Shown here: positions 1 through 8,450 of the stretch, one piece after another | Numbering within the stretch: position 1 is the stretch's first letter | How the letters are laid out: each line of letters begins with the position of its first letter | The notes under the pieces: model-generated | What the model was told of the DNA's origin: nothing | The model's input: the letters and a program-made list of their open reading frames with translations, nothing else | Databases searched by the model: none | Source: Aporhodopirellula aestuarii | GTDB lineage: Bacteria > Planctomycetota > Planctomycetia > Pirellulales > Pirellulaceae | Length of the DNA stretch: 64,000 nt | Reading direction: 5' to 3' | Assembly: GCF_023701485.1 (NCBI RefSeq) | Contig: NZ_JAMQBK010000002.1 | Span: 105,042 to 169,041 of the forward strand | Translations under genes and position numbers: made by a program

Positions 1-1161
1 CGCATCGCTGAGCCGCCGAAAACGCCGGGAGACGACCTCGTAGATGCTGCGAAAATCGTCGACGCCTTTGACATCTTGAATCTTGTAACGTCGATACCCG
101 GGTTTGAAGGGCAAACCGTCGATGAACTGGACCAGCGACGCAACGGTTTCATTTCCGCCCAAGTGCGCGATGTCGACGCCCTCAATGATCCGCGGTGTCT
201 CGCTCAATTGCAGCACCTTTTTCAACCCCGTCAGTCCCTTCTTGGGATCGATGTAAAAGACCTCAGGCTGCGCGTGGGTATCGAGCTCACCTCGTTCGGA
301 GAGACGTTCGAGCATCTTGATTTCGTCGCGTAGCACGGCGGCACGCTCAAAATCCAACTCCTTACTCGCTGCCGCCATCTCTGCTTTCATCTCGTTCATC
401 AGCCTCGTCTTGCCGCCCTCAAGAAACGTCTGCAAACGTTTGATGTCGCGACGATAGTCTTCTTTGCTGATTCGGAAATTACACGGCGCCGTGCATTGAT
501 CAATGCTGGCTAAGAGACAGGGACGAAACCATTTCCACTTTTCATCCGATTCGCTGATATCGAGCGTGCAGGTGCGAAATTTGAAGATTCGCTGCATCAC
601 CTGGATCGCACCGCGGAGAGCGCCGGCACTGGTAAAGGGGCCATACAACTTCACCCCCGACGTCTTGGGCTCGCGCGTGACCTCAATGCGAGGAAACTCC
701 TCCCGCGTCGTGATCATCAGGTACGGGAAGGTCTTATCGTCTTTGAGATCTTTGTTGTTTCGCGGTTGGATGTCTTTGATTAACCGCGACTCCATCAACA
801 GCGCATCGACTTCGCTCTCGCATTGCACGTAGTCGATGTCGGCGATGTCACCGATCCAATCCGCCGTACGGGCATCTTCCGCAGCGGCCTTCAGGAAATA
901 GCTTCCGGCGCGGTTACGCAAATTCTTTGCTTTGCCGACATAGATCACCACTCCGGCCGCGTCCTTCATCAGGTAGACGCCAGGCTCTTGCGGAAACGTT
1001 TTCACCTTAGCTGCCGCGTGTGCATGCCCTTTGAATTCAAAGGTGGCGTCCTTCGCGCTGTCTTCGGAAACATCGGCAGGACCCTCGAGATCCGGAGCAG
1101 GCTCAGGACGCTCTTCGGCGGCATTTTTCGATTCAGACGGTTTGATCGGAGGACCATCCAT
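1..1161 (-). CDS. uvrC: Excinuclease ABC subunit C (UvrC), 3' end cut by window edge
   Basis: UvrC makes the dual incision of nucleotide excision repair together with UvrB. The reverse strand encodes about 387 residues before running off the left edge; the family is usually about 600, so the C-terminal part of the second nuclease domain and the HhH domain are outside the window. Seen directly: a GIY-YIG start (PGVYLMKDAAGVVIYVGKAK) near residues 57-76, the conserved DQCTAPC cysteine motif near residues 220-226, and a UVR (UvrB-binding) helix around residues 255-285 (MNEMKAEMAAASKELDFERA). The first ATG (reverse strand, 1161) leaves about 55 acidic, low-complexity residues before the GIY-YIG domain, so the real start could be slightly internal. 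Identity is very secure. Confidence 0.95.
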   Translation of the reverse strand, partial: MDGPPIKPSESKNAAEERPEPAPDLEGPADVSEDSAKDATFEFKGHAHAAAKVKTFPQEPGVYLMKDAAGVVIYVGKAKNLRNRAGSYFLKAAAEDARTADWIGDIADIDYVQCESEVDALLMESRLIKDIQPRNNKDLKDDKTFPYLMITTREEFPRIEVTREPKTSGVKLYGPFTSAGALRGAIQVMQRIFKFRTCTLDISESDEKWKWFRPCLLASIDQCTAPCNFRISKEDYRRDIKRLQTFLEGGKTRLMNEMKAEMAAASKELDFERAAVLRDEIKMLERLSERGELDTHAQPEVFYIDPKKGLTGLKKVLQLSETPRIIEGVDIAHLGGNETVASLVQFIDGLPFKPGYRRYKIQDVKGVDDFRSIYEVVSRRFRRLSDA

Positions 1162-1543
1162 GGGTGGGGGATTTTCGGAATTTACCGATGCGACTCGTCA
1201 TTCGGTTCGCAGCGGATCTGTCAGTCGTCCTTCAAAACGCGAGTTTGCATGGGGACGCCTACTACAGGTTACCGGATCGCCTAGCCTCTGAAACGGTACC
1301 GATTAATCGATTCGACCGGAATGATCCGTTCAGCTTCCGGCCGGCGATCCATACAACGGCCCGGAAGCCCAATCATTTTACGCAAACGCTTAATTGTGAC
1401 CAAGAGTTTGCCAGATATTCTCAACGCGATACCTGGATTGTTGGCGGACAGTCCCTCTCGGGCCCGATGCCCGAGCGAATGAGGGTCCGATTCAGAATCA
1501 CGTATTTCTCGCCTACTTCCTCGATCGATCGTTCTAAAAACAC
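1162..1543. other. Intergenic region between divergent uvrC and GGDEF gene
   Basis: About 380 bases between two divergently transcribed genes, so it must hold both promoters. Short reading frames here have no recognisable domain and overlap on both strands. No clear operator, repeat or RNA structure was recognised. Confidence 0.6.
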
Positions 1544-4261
1544 TTGTTTAAGGCCATCCTCGCATCGCTCCGACTTGCGTTCGCACTTGTGTGCGTCGGC
1601 ATCGGATTGATCCTTGGTGCTCAGTGGTTCGGGTTTATCCCGGACTCGCGCATCGAGCAGGAGATTTTGCGCCGTAAGACATGTCAAAATATTGCGATCA
1701 GCACACTCGACGACATCCGGAACCAACGCTGGCCGAAGATCGACACGATGCTCCGGGCGATCGTCAAACGAGACGATCAATTGCTATCGATCGGCGTCCG
1801 CACCGAAGTCGGGGTCCTGCGTATCGCCACGGACGACCACGTCCGTTGCTGGCACACCCCCGATCTGTCGGGCAAGCTTACCGCTCCCGACGGATCGACA
1901 CCCATCGTCGTCGATGACGTCCCCGATTGGGCCCGCGGCGTGGTTCAACCAACGGTGGCTTCCGCCAACACCCTCAGTATCCGGTCCGGTGCAAAGGCTG
2001 GTGAAAACACGTCCCCCCGGGCCAAAATTCTTTCGCTGGCCGATAAACTCACAGGATCGGACGCCCCCCCTCACGCGACCGGCACCAACGACCAACCCGA
2101 GACGAATCCCCGCGAAAGCGACAACATCTGTTTAGAAATCCCCATCATGCTGAAGAACCAGCATTGGGGAAATCTGGAATTCTGTTTCCGTCACCCGCCA
2201 GCGGGCCTCTTCGGTGGCGTGCTCGATGCGGGTATCACCAAATTCATCGTCTTCTTCATCGCGTGCGGCATGGGGTCGTACACGCTTTTGATGATGCGGA
2301 TCATGGGAGTGTTCTCGCGAACTCAGGTCGTTCCCGATCGTGTCCGCCAAGCCCTCGACACTCTGGCAGAAGGTTTGCTGGTGCTGGACGGCTCGGGCAA
2401 GATCGTGCTCGCCAATGAAAACTTCTTGACCATTAACGGATTCGAGATGGAAGAGCTGATCGATCGATTGGCCTCCGATCTGCCGTGGTTCTTTCCCGGC
2501 ACAGCTGCCGGCGGAACAGCGACCGGGGGCGCAGCGTCCGAACGCGTGTTCCCGTGGAGCAGAGCGATTCAAGAACGCCAAAGCGTTACCGCTGAAATCC
2601 TGCGGATGACGGGACGCGACGGCGTCCACCGGGTGTTTAGCGTCAACGCCGGGCCGATCGGCGAAGACAACAAACAAAAAGGGGCACTGGTCACCTTCCA
2701 AGACGTCACGCACGTTGAAAAACACCGTGTCGAACTGGAGAACATGTTGACGATGCTCCGCAAGAGCAAAGACGAAATCCAGAAAAAGAACCAGGAACTC
2801 GAAATTCTGGCCACCCGTGACGCGCTGACCGGTTGTTTGAACCGTCGCGCGTTTTTTGAACGGATGGAACCGCTGCTCGAACAGTTCCGACGCGAAGCAC
2901 GTCCAATGTCGTGCTTCATGGTCGATGTCGACCACTTCAAGAGTGTCAACGATACCTACGGTCACCACACCGGCGACGACGTCTTGCGCCGCGTTTCTGC
3001 GGTCCTGCGTGAACTCTTCGAAGAACAACACATTGTGTGCCGATACGGTGGTGAAGAATTCTGCGTCGTGTTACCCGGGTTCGATATCGATCAAGCGTTC
3101 GAGCAGGCCGAGCGGACCCGCTTGGCGATCATGAACGTGCGGTTCGCAGATCCCGCCGCACTACATCTCACCGCGTCGATCGGTGTCAGCGAAACCCGCT
3201 TCGGTGCCACCGAAACACAAGACCTGATCAACCAAGCCGACGAATGTCTTTATGTTGCCAAGCGTGGTGGCCGAAACCAGTGCGTGGTCTTTGACCCCGA
3301 GCGTGTCTCGGTCCTCGGCGAAGAAGAAGAGTCGCAAAAGTCGCACATCCAAGATCCCGACTTGGTCAAACTGCCATTCCATGCCGTGACGGCATTGGTC
3401 TCGGCGTTGGCCTATCGCGACCCGTCGACGGCCGAACACAGCCGCCGAGTCGCTGACCTCTGCGTGAGAGCCGCCGACGGATTGTTATGCCAGCGTGAAA
3501 CATACGTGCTCGAGATCGCCGCCCTCCTGCATGACATCGGAAAAATCGGTGTCCCCGACACGGTCTTGCATAAACCCGGACCGCTTGATGAAAGCGAATG
3601 GAAGATCATGCGTCGTCACAACACGGTCGGCCTCGATATCATCGCCGGCACGTTCCACTGTGACGAATTGGAAAACATCATCCGCTCTCACCACAGCATG
3701 TCGCGTGAACGGATCAACGGCCGTAAGATCGATTTTGAGAGCATGTCGATTTCAGCGAGACTGCTTAAGATCGCCGACACCTACGATTCCATCACGTCCG
3801 ATCGTTCTTATCGCAAAGGCCGCAGCACGGAAGAGGCTGTCGCCGAACTGCGTCGCTGTGGCGGAACCCAATTCGACGCCGAACTCGTCGAACACTTCCT
3901 CGAGAAAACCATCTTCGGTTCTAAGGAACTTTCGTTGGGTTACACCACCTCCCGAGGAATCGCGCTCGCCGTTCCGAAGCACACCGCATTACAAATCGGT
4001 CAACAGATCGAACAGCTCGCCGACGCGATTGACACCCAAGACGTCGAAGCGTTGAAACAGCTTGCGGTCGAACTCGCGGAAGTGGCTGCAACGAACTTCC
4101 TCACCCCGATCGTCGAATCGGCCGGTCGCATCGAAGCGGCGGCACAGGCATCCGATGAGGATCTCGAGTGGGTCGAACTGTTTAAAGAAACACAAACGTT
4201 AATGGATCTGTGCCGGGCGACGCAAAACGCCCACTTGGTCACCTCACCAAGCGGCTTCTAA
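1544..4261 (+). CDS. Membrane PAS-GGDEF protein with degenerate HD-GYP domain
   Basis: This is a predicted cyclic-di-GMP signalling protein of 905 residues. Order of parts: a signal-anchor helix (about 8-30), an extracytoplasmic sensor region, a second membrane helix (about 232-253), a PAS domain (about 266-390), a short coiled coil, a GGDEF domain from Asp426 with an intact GGEEF at 502-506, and an HD domain with HDIGK at 663-667. GGEEF predicts diguanylate cyclase activity. The RxxD inhibitory site expected just before RYGGEEF reads EEQH, so product inhibition may be absent. In the HD-GYP part the HD pair is kept but the usual DGxGYP stretch is replaced by RINGRKIDFE, so phosphodiesterase activity is doubtful. 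An in-frame stop (TAA, 1535-1537) makes TTG at 1544 the first possible start, and it is needed to include the first membrane helix. Confidence 0.9.
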   Translation: MFKAILASLRLAFALVCVGIGLILGAQWFGFIPDSRIEQEILRRKTCQNIAISTLDDIRNQRWPKIDTMLRAIVKRDDQLLSIGVRTEVGVLRIATDDHVRCWHTPDLSGKLTAPDGSTPIVVDDVPDWARGVVQPTVASANTLSIRSGAKAGENTSPRAKILSLADKLTGSDAPPHATGTNDQPETNPRESDNICLEIPIMLKNQHWGNLEFCFRHPPAGLFGGVLDAGITKFIVFFIACGMGSYTLLMMRIMGVFSRTQVVPDRVRQALDTLAEGLLVLDGSGKIVLANENFLTINGFEMEELIDRLASDLPWFFPGTAAGGTATGGAASERVFPWSRAIQERQSVTAEILRMTGRDGVHRVFSVNAGPIGEDNKQKGALVTFQDVTHVEKHRVELENMLTMLRKSKDEIQKKNQELEILATRDALTGCLNRRAFFERMEPLLEQFRREARPMSCFMVDVDHFKSVNDTYGHHTGDDVLRRVSAVLRELFEEQHIVCRYGGEEFCVVLPGFDIDQAFEQAERTRLAIMNVRFADPAALHLTASIGVSETRFGATETQDLINQADECLYVAKRGGRNQCVVFDPERVSVLGEEEESQKSHIQDPDLVKLPFHAVTALVSALAYRDPSTAEHSRRVADLCVRAADGLLCQRETYVLEIAALLHDIGKIGVPDTVLHKPGPLDESEWKIMRRHNTVGLDIIAGTFHCDELENIIRSHHSMSRERINGRKIDFESMSISARLLKIADTYDSITSDRSYRKGRSTEEAVAELRRCGGTQFDAELVEHFLEKTIFGSKELSLGYTTSRGIALAVPKHTALQIGQQIEQLADAIDTQDVEALKQLAVELAEVAATNFLTPIVESAGRIEAAAQASDEDLEWVELFKETQTLMDLCRATQNAHLVTSPSGF

Positions 4262-4282
4262 TCGGCACCCGATTCCCGATTT

Positions 4283-4300
4283 GGCCCACTTGTGCGGGCC
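4283..4300. terminator. Possible bidirectional terminator hairpin
   Basis: GGCCC and GGGCC arms flank an 8-base loop in the 94-base gap between two convergent genes. There is no T-tract on either strand, so this is only a weak candidate. Confidence 0.25.
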
Positions 4301-4355
4301 CGTTGATCACGACACGGCAGTCCACGCGGGGCAATGGCCGCACCGGGATCGATTC

Positions 4356-6494
4356 TTAGAACCGCCCGAGCTTTGAATTGACGGTGTTCACAACAATCGG
4401 TTTGATCAAGCCAAAAAATCCGCTACGCAACGCCCGATTAAAAGTATCGATAACCGCGTCGATTTCCTCGATCGTGATACACAGCGGCGGAACGAAACGG
4501 ATCAAGAACGGTTTATCCGGATTGAACGCGACCAAAATCGGCTGCTTCGAATCATTGACACATCGCGACGCGATCAGGCCGCCAAATGAACCACGCACCA
4601 ATCGTGGAAGCAGCGACTCCTCAAACTCGATCCCGATCATCAAACCTTCGCCGCGCACCTGTTTGACGAATTTCAGATCAGCTGTTTTCTCACGCAACCG
4701 CTTCGCAAAATACTCGCCCGCGTTCTTCGCGTGTTCCGCCAATCCGAGCGACTCACCTGCTTCAATCGCATGCACCGCCATGTGAGCACCGAACTGGCAT
4801 CGATACATATTCTCGAGTCGCTCGACGACGGACGCCTTTGTCTGTACCGCCTGCTCGTAAACTCGATCCGTCATCAAAACAGCCGAGACGGGGAAAACAT
4901 TGTCGCTAATCGCTTTGCCCATCAAAACGATGTCGGTCGCTGGCAACTTCCTTTGATAGTTGAGGAATTGTCCCGTCCGATACATTCCTGTTTGGACTTC
5001 GTCGACCGCGATAAAAAAACCGTGCTGTTCCTTTTGCGATGAAAGGAAATCCAAGAAATCTTGTGGGCACGCTTTGACCCCACCCTCGCCTTGGACCGTT
5101 TCCAGCAAGACGACCGCCACATCATCGGTCTTGAGCAAGTCAAGCAATTCCTGTTTCCCGTTGTCGCCGAACGGATCGACATAGTGAATGTGAGGATACA
5201 AAGGACCGAACGGGACTTTGTATCGATCCCGCGAAGTCACAATTAACGAAATGAGAGTCTTGCCTCCGAAACCGCCCTTGAGTGCAACGATCTTTTTCTT
5301 TGGCGCCGCCGCTAACAACGCAAACGTCAGTGCGGCTTCTGTCGCGGTTGCACCGCTGACCGCGGGAATCACGTGTTTAAATCCCGTCTTGCGTTCGACC
5401 AGGCTGTGTAAATTCGCCCAATAGTCATGTTCGACATCGTGCCGAGCCATCACGGCATCGATCACATCGTCAGGGTTATGCCCATGCAGATTCACACCAT
5501 AGGTGCCTGACGCGTCGATGACACTTTCGTCGCCACGGCGAGTCACGGTCGTGATTCGGGCTTGATAGGCGGTTCGAATGTTCTTGTTCAAACCGCTGAT
5601 ATTCAGCATCGTCGCCATTTTGGGACTGCAGTGAGTCTCATACAGCTTGGTGGCCGCGAGATGCGATTGATTCGCCTCCTCCATCGTTTCGCTGACCGAC
5701 CGGGGCAAACTTGCATAGCCGGGAGTCGTCTTTAAAAACGCTAGCATCGCCGCCATGCTGGCACTGTTCCCACCCCAGGTATTGCTGTGCAGGTTGTACT
5801 CTTTGACGTTATCCCACACCTTGTAGATGGATTTCGACATCATAAAACATCCCGCGGGGGTCTTATGATCGGCGAGGTTTTCACCAAATGCGATCACGTC
5901 CGGCAACGTTTTCAATTGCGCGGCAATCGGCCCTCCCGCGGACAGATCCGTTGTCGATTCGTCGAGAACCGTGTAGATGCCGCGATCGGCAGCGCTCTTC
6001 AAAATCTCAGAAAGCTGCTCGACCGGAACACTACCACCGTGGCGAAACAACAGACTCGAAGGCGTCTGATCATTGACGTTTTCACAGAACCGACCAAAGT
6101 CATCGAAATAGATGAGCCCGGGTACAAGCGCCTCGTCCAGACCGGCTGAAAACGGGTCAAACAGTTGTTGAAGATCACCGCTCGGATCATATACCGCGGT
6201 TACCAACGGCTGCCCCGCTTTGTGAACTTGATGGTTGTGGCGCACGATCTTGAGCGCCCCCGATATCGCCTCGGAAGTCCCGCTACCAAAGAACGCGTGG
6301 TACGCACACGGGTCCGGGCGATCTCCGTTGACCATCGCGTGCAGCAAACAAGCGGCACGTGCCTCAAACGATGAGATTTGCATCCGCACGTAGAACGGCA
6401 CACGGTCTTGAACGTTTTGCCTTAACCGATCCACGTCGGCCTCACCAAACGATGTGGACAATAGATTGTGTGGAGAGGCGATTTGCATCGACAT
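4356..6494 (-). CDS. Double-length class III aminotransferase, N-terminal copy degenerate
   Basis: This 712-residue protein holds two consecutive fold-type I PLP domains; ordinary class III aminotransferases are about 400-450 residues. The C-terminal copy (about 305-712) looks active: GATATEAALTFA near 381-392, AVDEVQTG with Asp498, and a Schiff-base lysine at 527 in LMGKAIS. The N-terminal copy (about 60-300) has the same landmarks (FGSGTSEAISGALK, VLDES with Asp178, a GGNSASMAAMLAFL stretch), but the lysine position reads Glu205 (AFGENL), so it should not form the internal aldimine. It lies 41 bases downstream of the ATP-grasp gene on the same strand and the two probably form an operon. The substrate is unknown. 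A role in making or attaching an amine in the adjacent lipid cluster is inference only. Confidence 0.85.
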   Translation of the reverse strand: MSMQIASPHNLLSTSFGEADVDRLRQNVQDRVPFYVRMQISSFEARAACLLHAMVNGDRPDPCAYHAFFGSGTSEAISGALKIVRHNHQVHKAGQPLVTAVYDPSGDLQQLFDPFSAGLDEALVPGLIYFDDFGRFCENVNDQTPSSLLFRHGGSVPVEQLSEILKSAADRGIYTVLDESTTDLSAGGPIAAQLKTLPDVIAFGENLADHKTPAGCFMMSKSIYKVWDNVKEYNLHSNTWGGNSASMAAMLAFLKTTPGYASLPRSVSETMEEANQSHLAATKLYETHCSPKMATMLNISGLNKNIRTAYQARITTVTRRGDESVIDASGTYGVNLHGHNPDDVIDAVMARHDVEHDYWANLHSLVERKTGFKHVIPAVSGATATEAALTFALLAAAPKKKIVALKGGFGGKTLISLIVTSRDRYKVPFGPLYPHIHYVDPFGDNGKQELLDLLKTDDVAVVLLETVQGEGGVKACPQDFLDFLSSQKEQHGFFIAVDEVQTGMYRTGQFLNYQRKLPATDIVLMGKAISDNVFPVSAVLMTDRVYEQAVQTKASVVERLENMYRCQFGAHMAVHAIEAGESLGLAEHAKNAGEYFAKRLREKTADLKFVKQVRGEGLMIGIEFEESLLPRLVRGSFGGLIASRCVNDSKQPILVAFNPDKPFLIRFVPPLCITIEEIDAVIDTFNRALRSGFFGLIKPIVVNTVNSKLGRF

Positions 6495-6535
6495 GATTCA
6501 CCGAGGGGCAAAAGCGAAAGAATAGAACTTAAGAA

Positions 6536-7807
6536 CTATAAGAGAATGGTCTGAATTTCAGCGATCACATCCTGCGGCATTTCATCAATCCTTTGCGCCG
6601 CCGCATGGGGCAGCGAGTAGTTGTCGACGGTCCCTTTGGCGAGATCCCGCGCGGACTTGGGATTCACCAGCAACATGGTGATGACCGCAGTCGCGGGGAT
6701 CAGACTTAACAAGTCCTCAGCCGGCCGCGTCATCTCGCTTTCGCATCCGTCTTGACGTGTCCAGTGATGCCATAGTTTGCGAAGCAATTGTCCTCGCGAC
6801 GCCCCATTATACGCATCGGCAATCATGACGATAAAACCGTTGTGACTGAGCACTCCCGGCTGCACCGCTGGCAACCGTTCGACCCGTTCGCCCAGTGCGA
6901 TCCGGACGGTGGCCTCGCAGAGATTGACGCCTCCGAGTAAGGCGTTAAACGACTCGCCGATACGGGGATTGCACTCGATGTAAAACGGCTGTTGGGATTC
7001 CGCATCGTAGAAGTACTCCAGCGAAACCGGGCCATTCCAATTGAGCGTGTTCCCAAATCGCTCGACATGCTCGAGGACCGGCGGATGAATGGCGGTCCGC
7101 CGCAGCGCGGGACCACCTCCGATCCCCGTGGCCAGAACGTCGGCACATGCCGCACCAACGAGTCTTCCATCTTGGAATACGGCACTGACTTCCGCTTGAC
7201 GTCCGGGCGCGGGCTGTTGAATCACGATCGGTTGCCCCTCCCACCAGACATCGGCCTCGGTAAAACGGGTAACGGTTTGGCGAAGCTCAGTCGCGTTACC
7301 CACCCGTTCGACGCCCAGGCTCGCGGTGCTGTGGGCGACCTTGATGAAGCACGGAAAATCGTCGTGGGCGAGCAGTTCCGATTGGGTGTGAACGATTTTC
7401 GTCACCGGCGTCGGTAGCCCGAGTTCGTCCATCAGGACGGCAAACTCCGCCTTGCTTTGAACGCGTTGGATGGCGGCAAACTCCGGAACTGCGAGCCCGA
7501 CTCGTTTTTGGAAAAGATCTCGAAACCGCGAAAACGCATAAACCTGTTCGTGGGTCGGGAACAGCACGTCATAGCGGCCCTCACTCACCAACCGCGCGAC
7601 AAAACGAACGTACCCGATCGGGTCCTTGGCAATTTGCGGACACGCGATCCGCCGCCGCACATGTGTAGAAAAACGACACTGGCACCAAGGGGATGGGTCG
7701 AGAATATCGACGGGGTAGCCAGGTGCAAGCCCGTAGAGCGTTTGCCTTGCAGAGTTACTCGAACCTTCGGAAAGGAGTATGCGAGGGTTTTCGACGGTTC
7801 GATTCAT
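6536..7807 (-). CDS. ATP-grasp ligase family protein
   Basis: A 423-residue soluble protein of the ATP-grasp superfamily (carbamoyl-phosphate-synthase-like), whose members join a carboxylate to an amine or thiol through an acyl-phosphate. Visible landmarks: an N-terminal alpha/beta pre-grasp part (ILLSEGSSNSARQTL), a lid/lysine segment (FPCFIKVAHSTASLGVERV), a glycine-rich stretch (ATGIGGGPALRRTA) and the metal-binding region VSLEYFYD...FYIECNPRIGES, where the second strand carries the E-x-N pair. It is the first gene of a two-gene minus-strand unit with the double aminotransferase. The acceptor and donor cannot be read from the sequence; an amide-forming role in the neighbouring pathway is plausible. 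Confidence 0.8.
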   Translation of the reverse strand: MNRTVENPRILLSEGSSNSARQTLYGLAPGYPVDILDPSPWCQCRFSTHVRRRIACPQIAKDPIGYVRFVARLVSEGRYDVLFPTHEQVYAFSRFRDLFQKRVGLAVPEFAAIQRVQSKAEFAVLMDELGLPTPVTKIVHTQSELLAHDDFPCFIKVAHSTASLGVERVGNATELRQTVTRFTEADVWWEGQPIVIQQPAPGRQAEVSAVFQDGRLVGAACADVLATGIGGGPALRRTAIHPPVLEHVERFGNTLNWNGPVSLEYFYDAESQQPFYIECNPRIGESFNALLGGVNLCEATVRIALGERVERLPAVQPGVLSHNGFIVMIADAYNGASRGQLLRKLWHHWTRQDGCESEMTRPAEDLLSLIPATAVITMLLVNPKSARDLAKGTVDNYSLPHAAAQRIDEMPQDVIAEIQTILL

Positions 7808-7883
7808 CTCGTTGGCTGGTTTCGTTGACGAACGGTAGAATGGCTGACGTACGAACGTGCATTCCTTCCCACTGTGCTACCAC

Positions 7884-8450
7884 ATGACCGCCCTGCGTCG
7901 TTTTTGGACACGCCTGCTCCGATCACCGGTGTCCTACGCGATCCTGGTGCTGTGCTTCGTCGGAATGTGGTTGGTGCAGTGGATGTCGGAAAACGAGCTG
8001 AAGCAGATTCGGGACGTCTACGGCATGGGCGCCATTGGGATTTTGCTGCCCATGCACGTCGCGATGGCATTGACCCCGTTTCCGTCGGATCTGTTTTCGA
8101 TTGCAAATGGTGCCCTCTACGGCGTAACGGTCGGAACGTTGTTGAGTTGGTTGGGTTGGTGGATCGCGGCGCTATTACAGTTCGGATTGGGGCGACGGGC
8201 GCGAAAGGATTTCGAACTTGAGCAAGAAACAGAACACATTCCGAACTGGCTCAGAAGCTTCCCAATCGATCACCCATTGTACTTGATCTGCATCCGCCAA
8301 GTCCCTTGGCTCGGAATGCACATCGGATCATTCATCCCCGGAGCAGCGGGTGTCAGGTGGAAGCGGTTTGCATGGTGCTCGGCGATCGGCACTTTTCCAG
8401 GTTCGCTCTTAATGGCGGCGATCGGAGCGGGGATCGTGCATTGGTCATGA
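7884..8450 (+). CDS. VTT-domain (TVP38/TMEM64, DedA-like) membrane protein
   Basis: About 188 residues with several hydrophobic segments and the VTT/SNARE-associated signature: FPSDLFSIANGALYGVTVG, then IRQVPWLGMHIGSFIPGAAGVRWKRF and a final GTFPGSLLMAAIGAG helix. Proteins of this superfamily are implicated in lipid scrambling and membrane homeostasis; the exact substrate here is unknown. The frame can be extended upstream to a GTG at 7857, but the ATG at 7884 gives a normal basic N-terminus (MTALRRFWTRLLRS). It diverges from the ATP-grasp gene and its 3' end overlaps the convergent GH3 gene by six bases. Confidence 0.8.
   Translation: MTALRRFWTRLLRSPVSYAILVLCFVGMWLVQWMSENELKQIRDVYGMGAIGILLPMHVAMALTPFPSDLFSIANGALYGVTVGTLLSWLGWWIAALLQFGLGRRARKDFELEQETEHIPNWLRSFPIDHPLYLICIRQVPWLGMHIGSFIPGAAGVRWKRFAWCSAIGTFPGSLLMAAIGAGIVHWS

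Noticed and set aside
2132..3031. A 299-residue reading frame antisense to the GGDEF gene
   Set aside because: It mirrors a well-supported gene and shows no family features; it is a by-product of codon bias.
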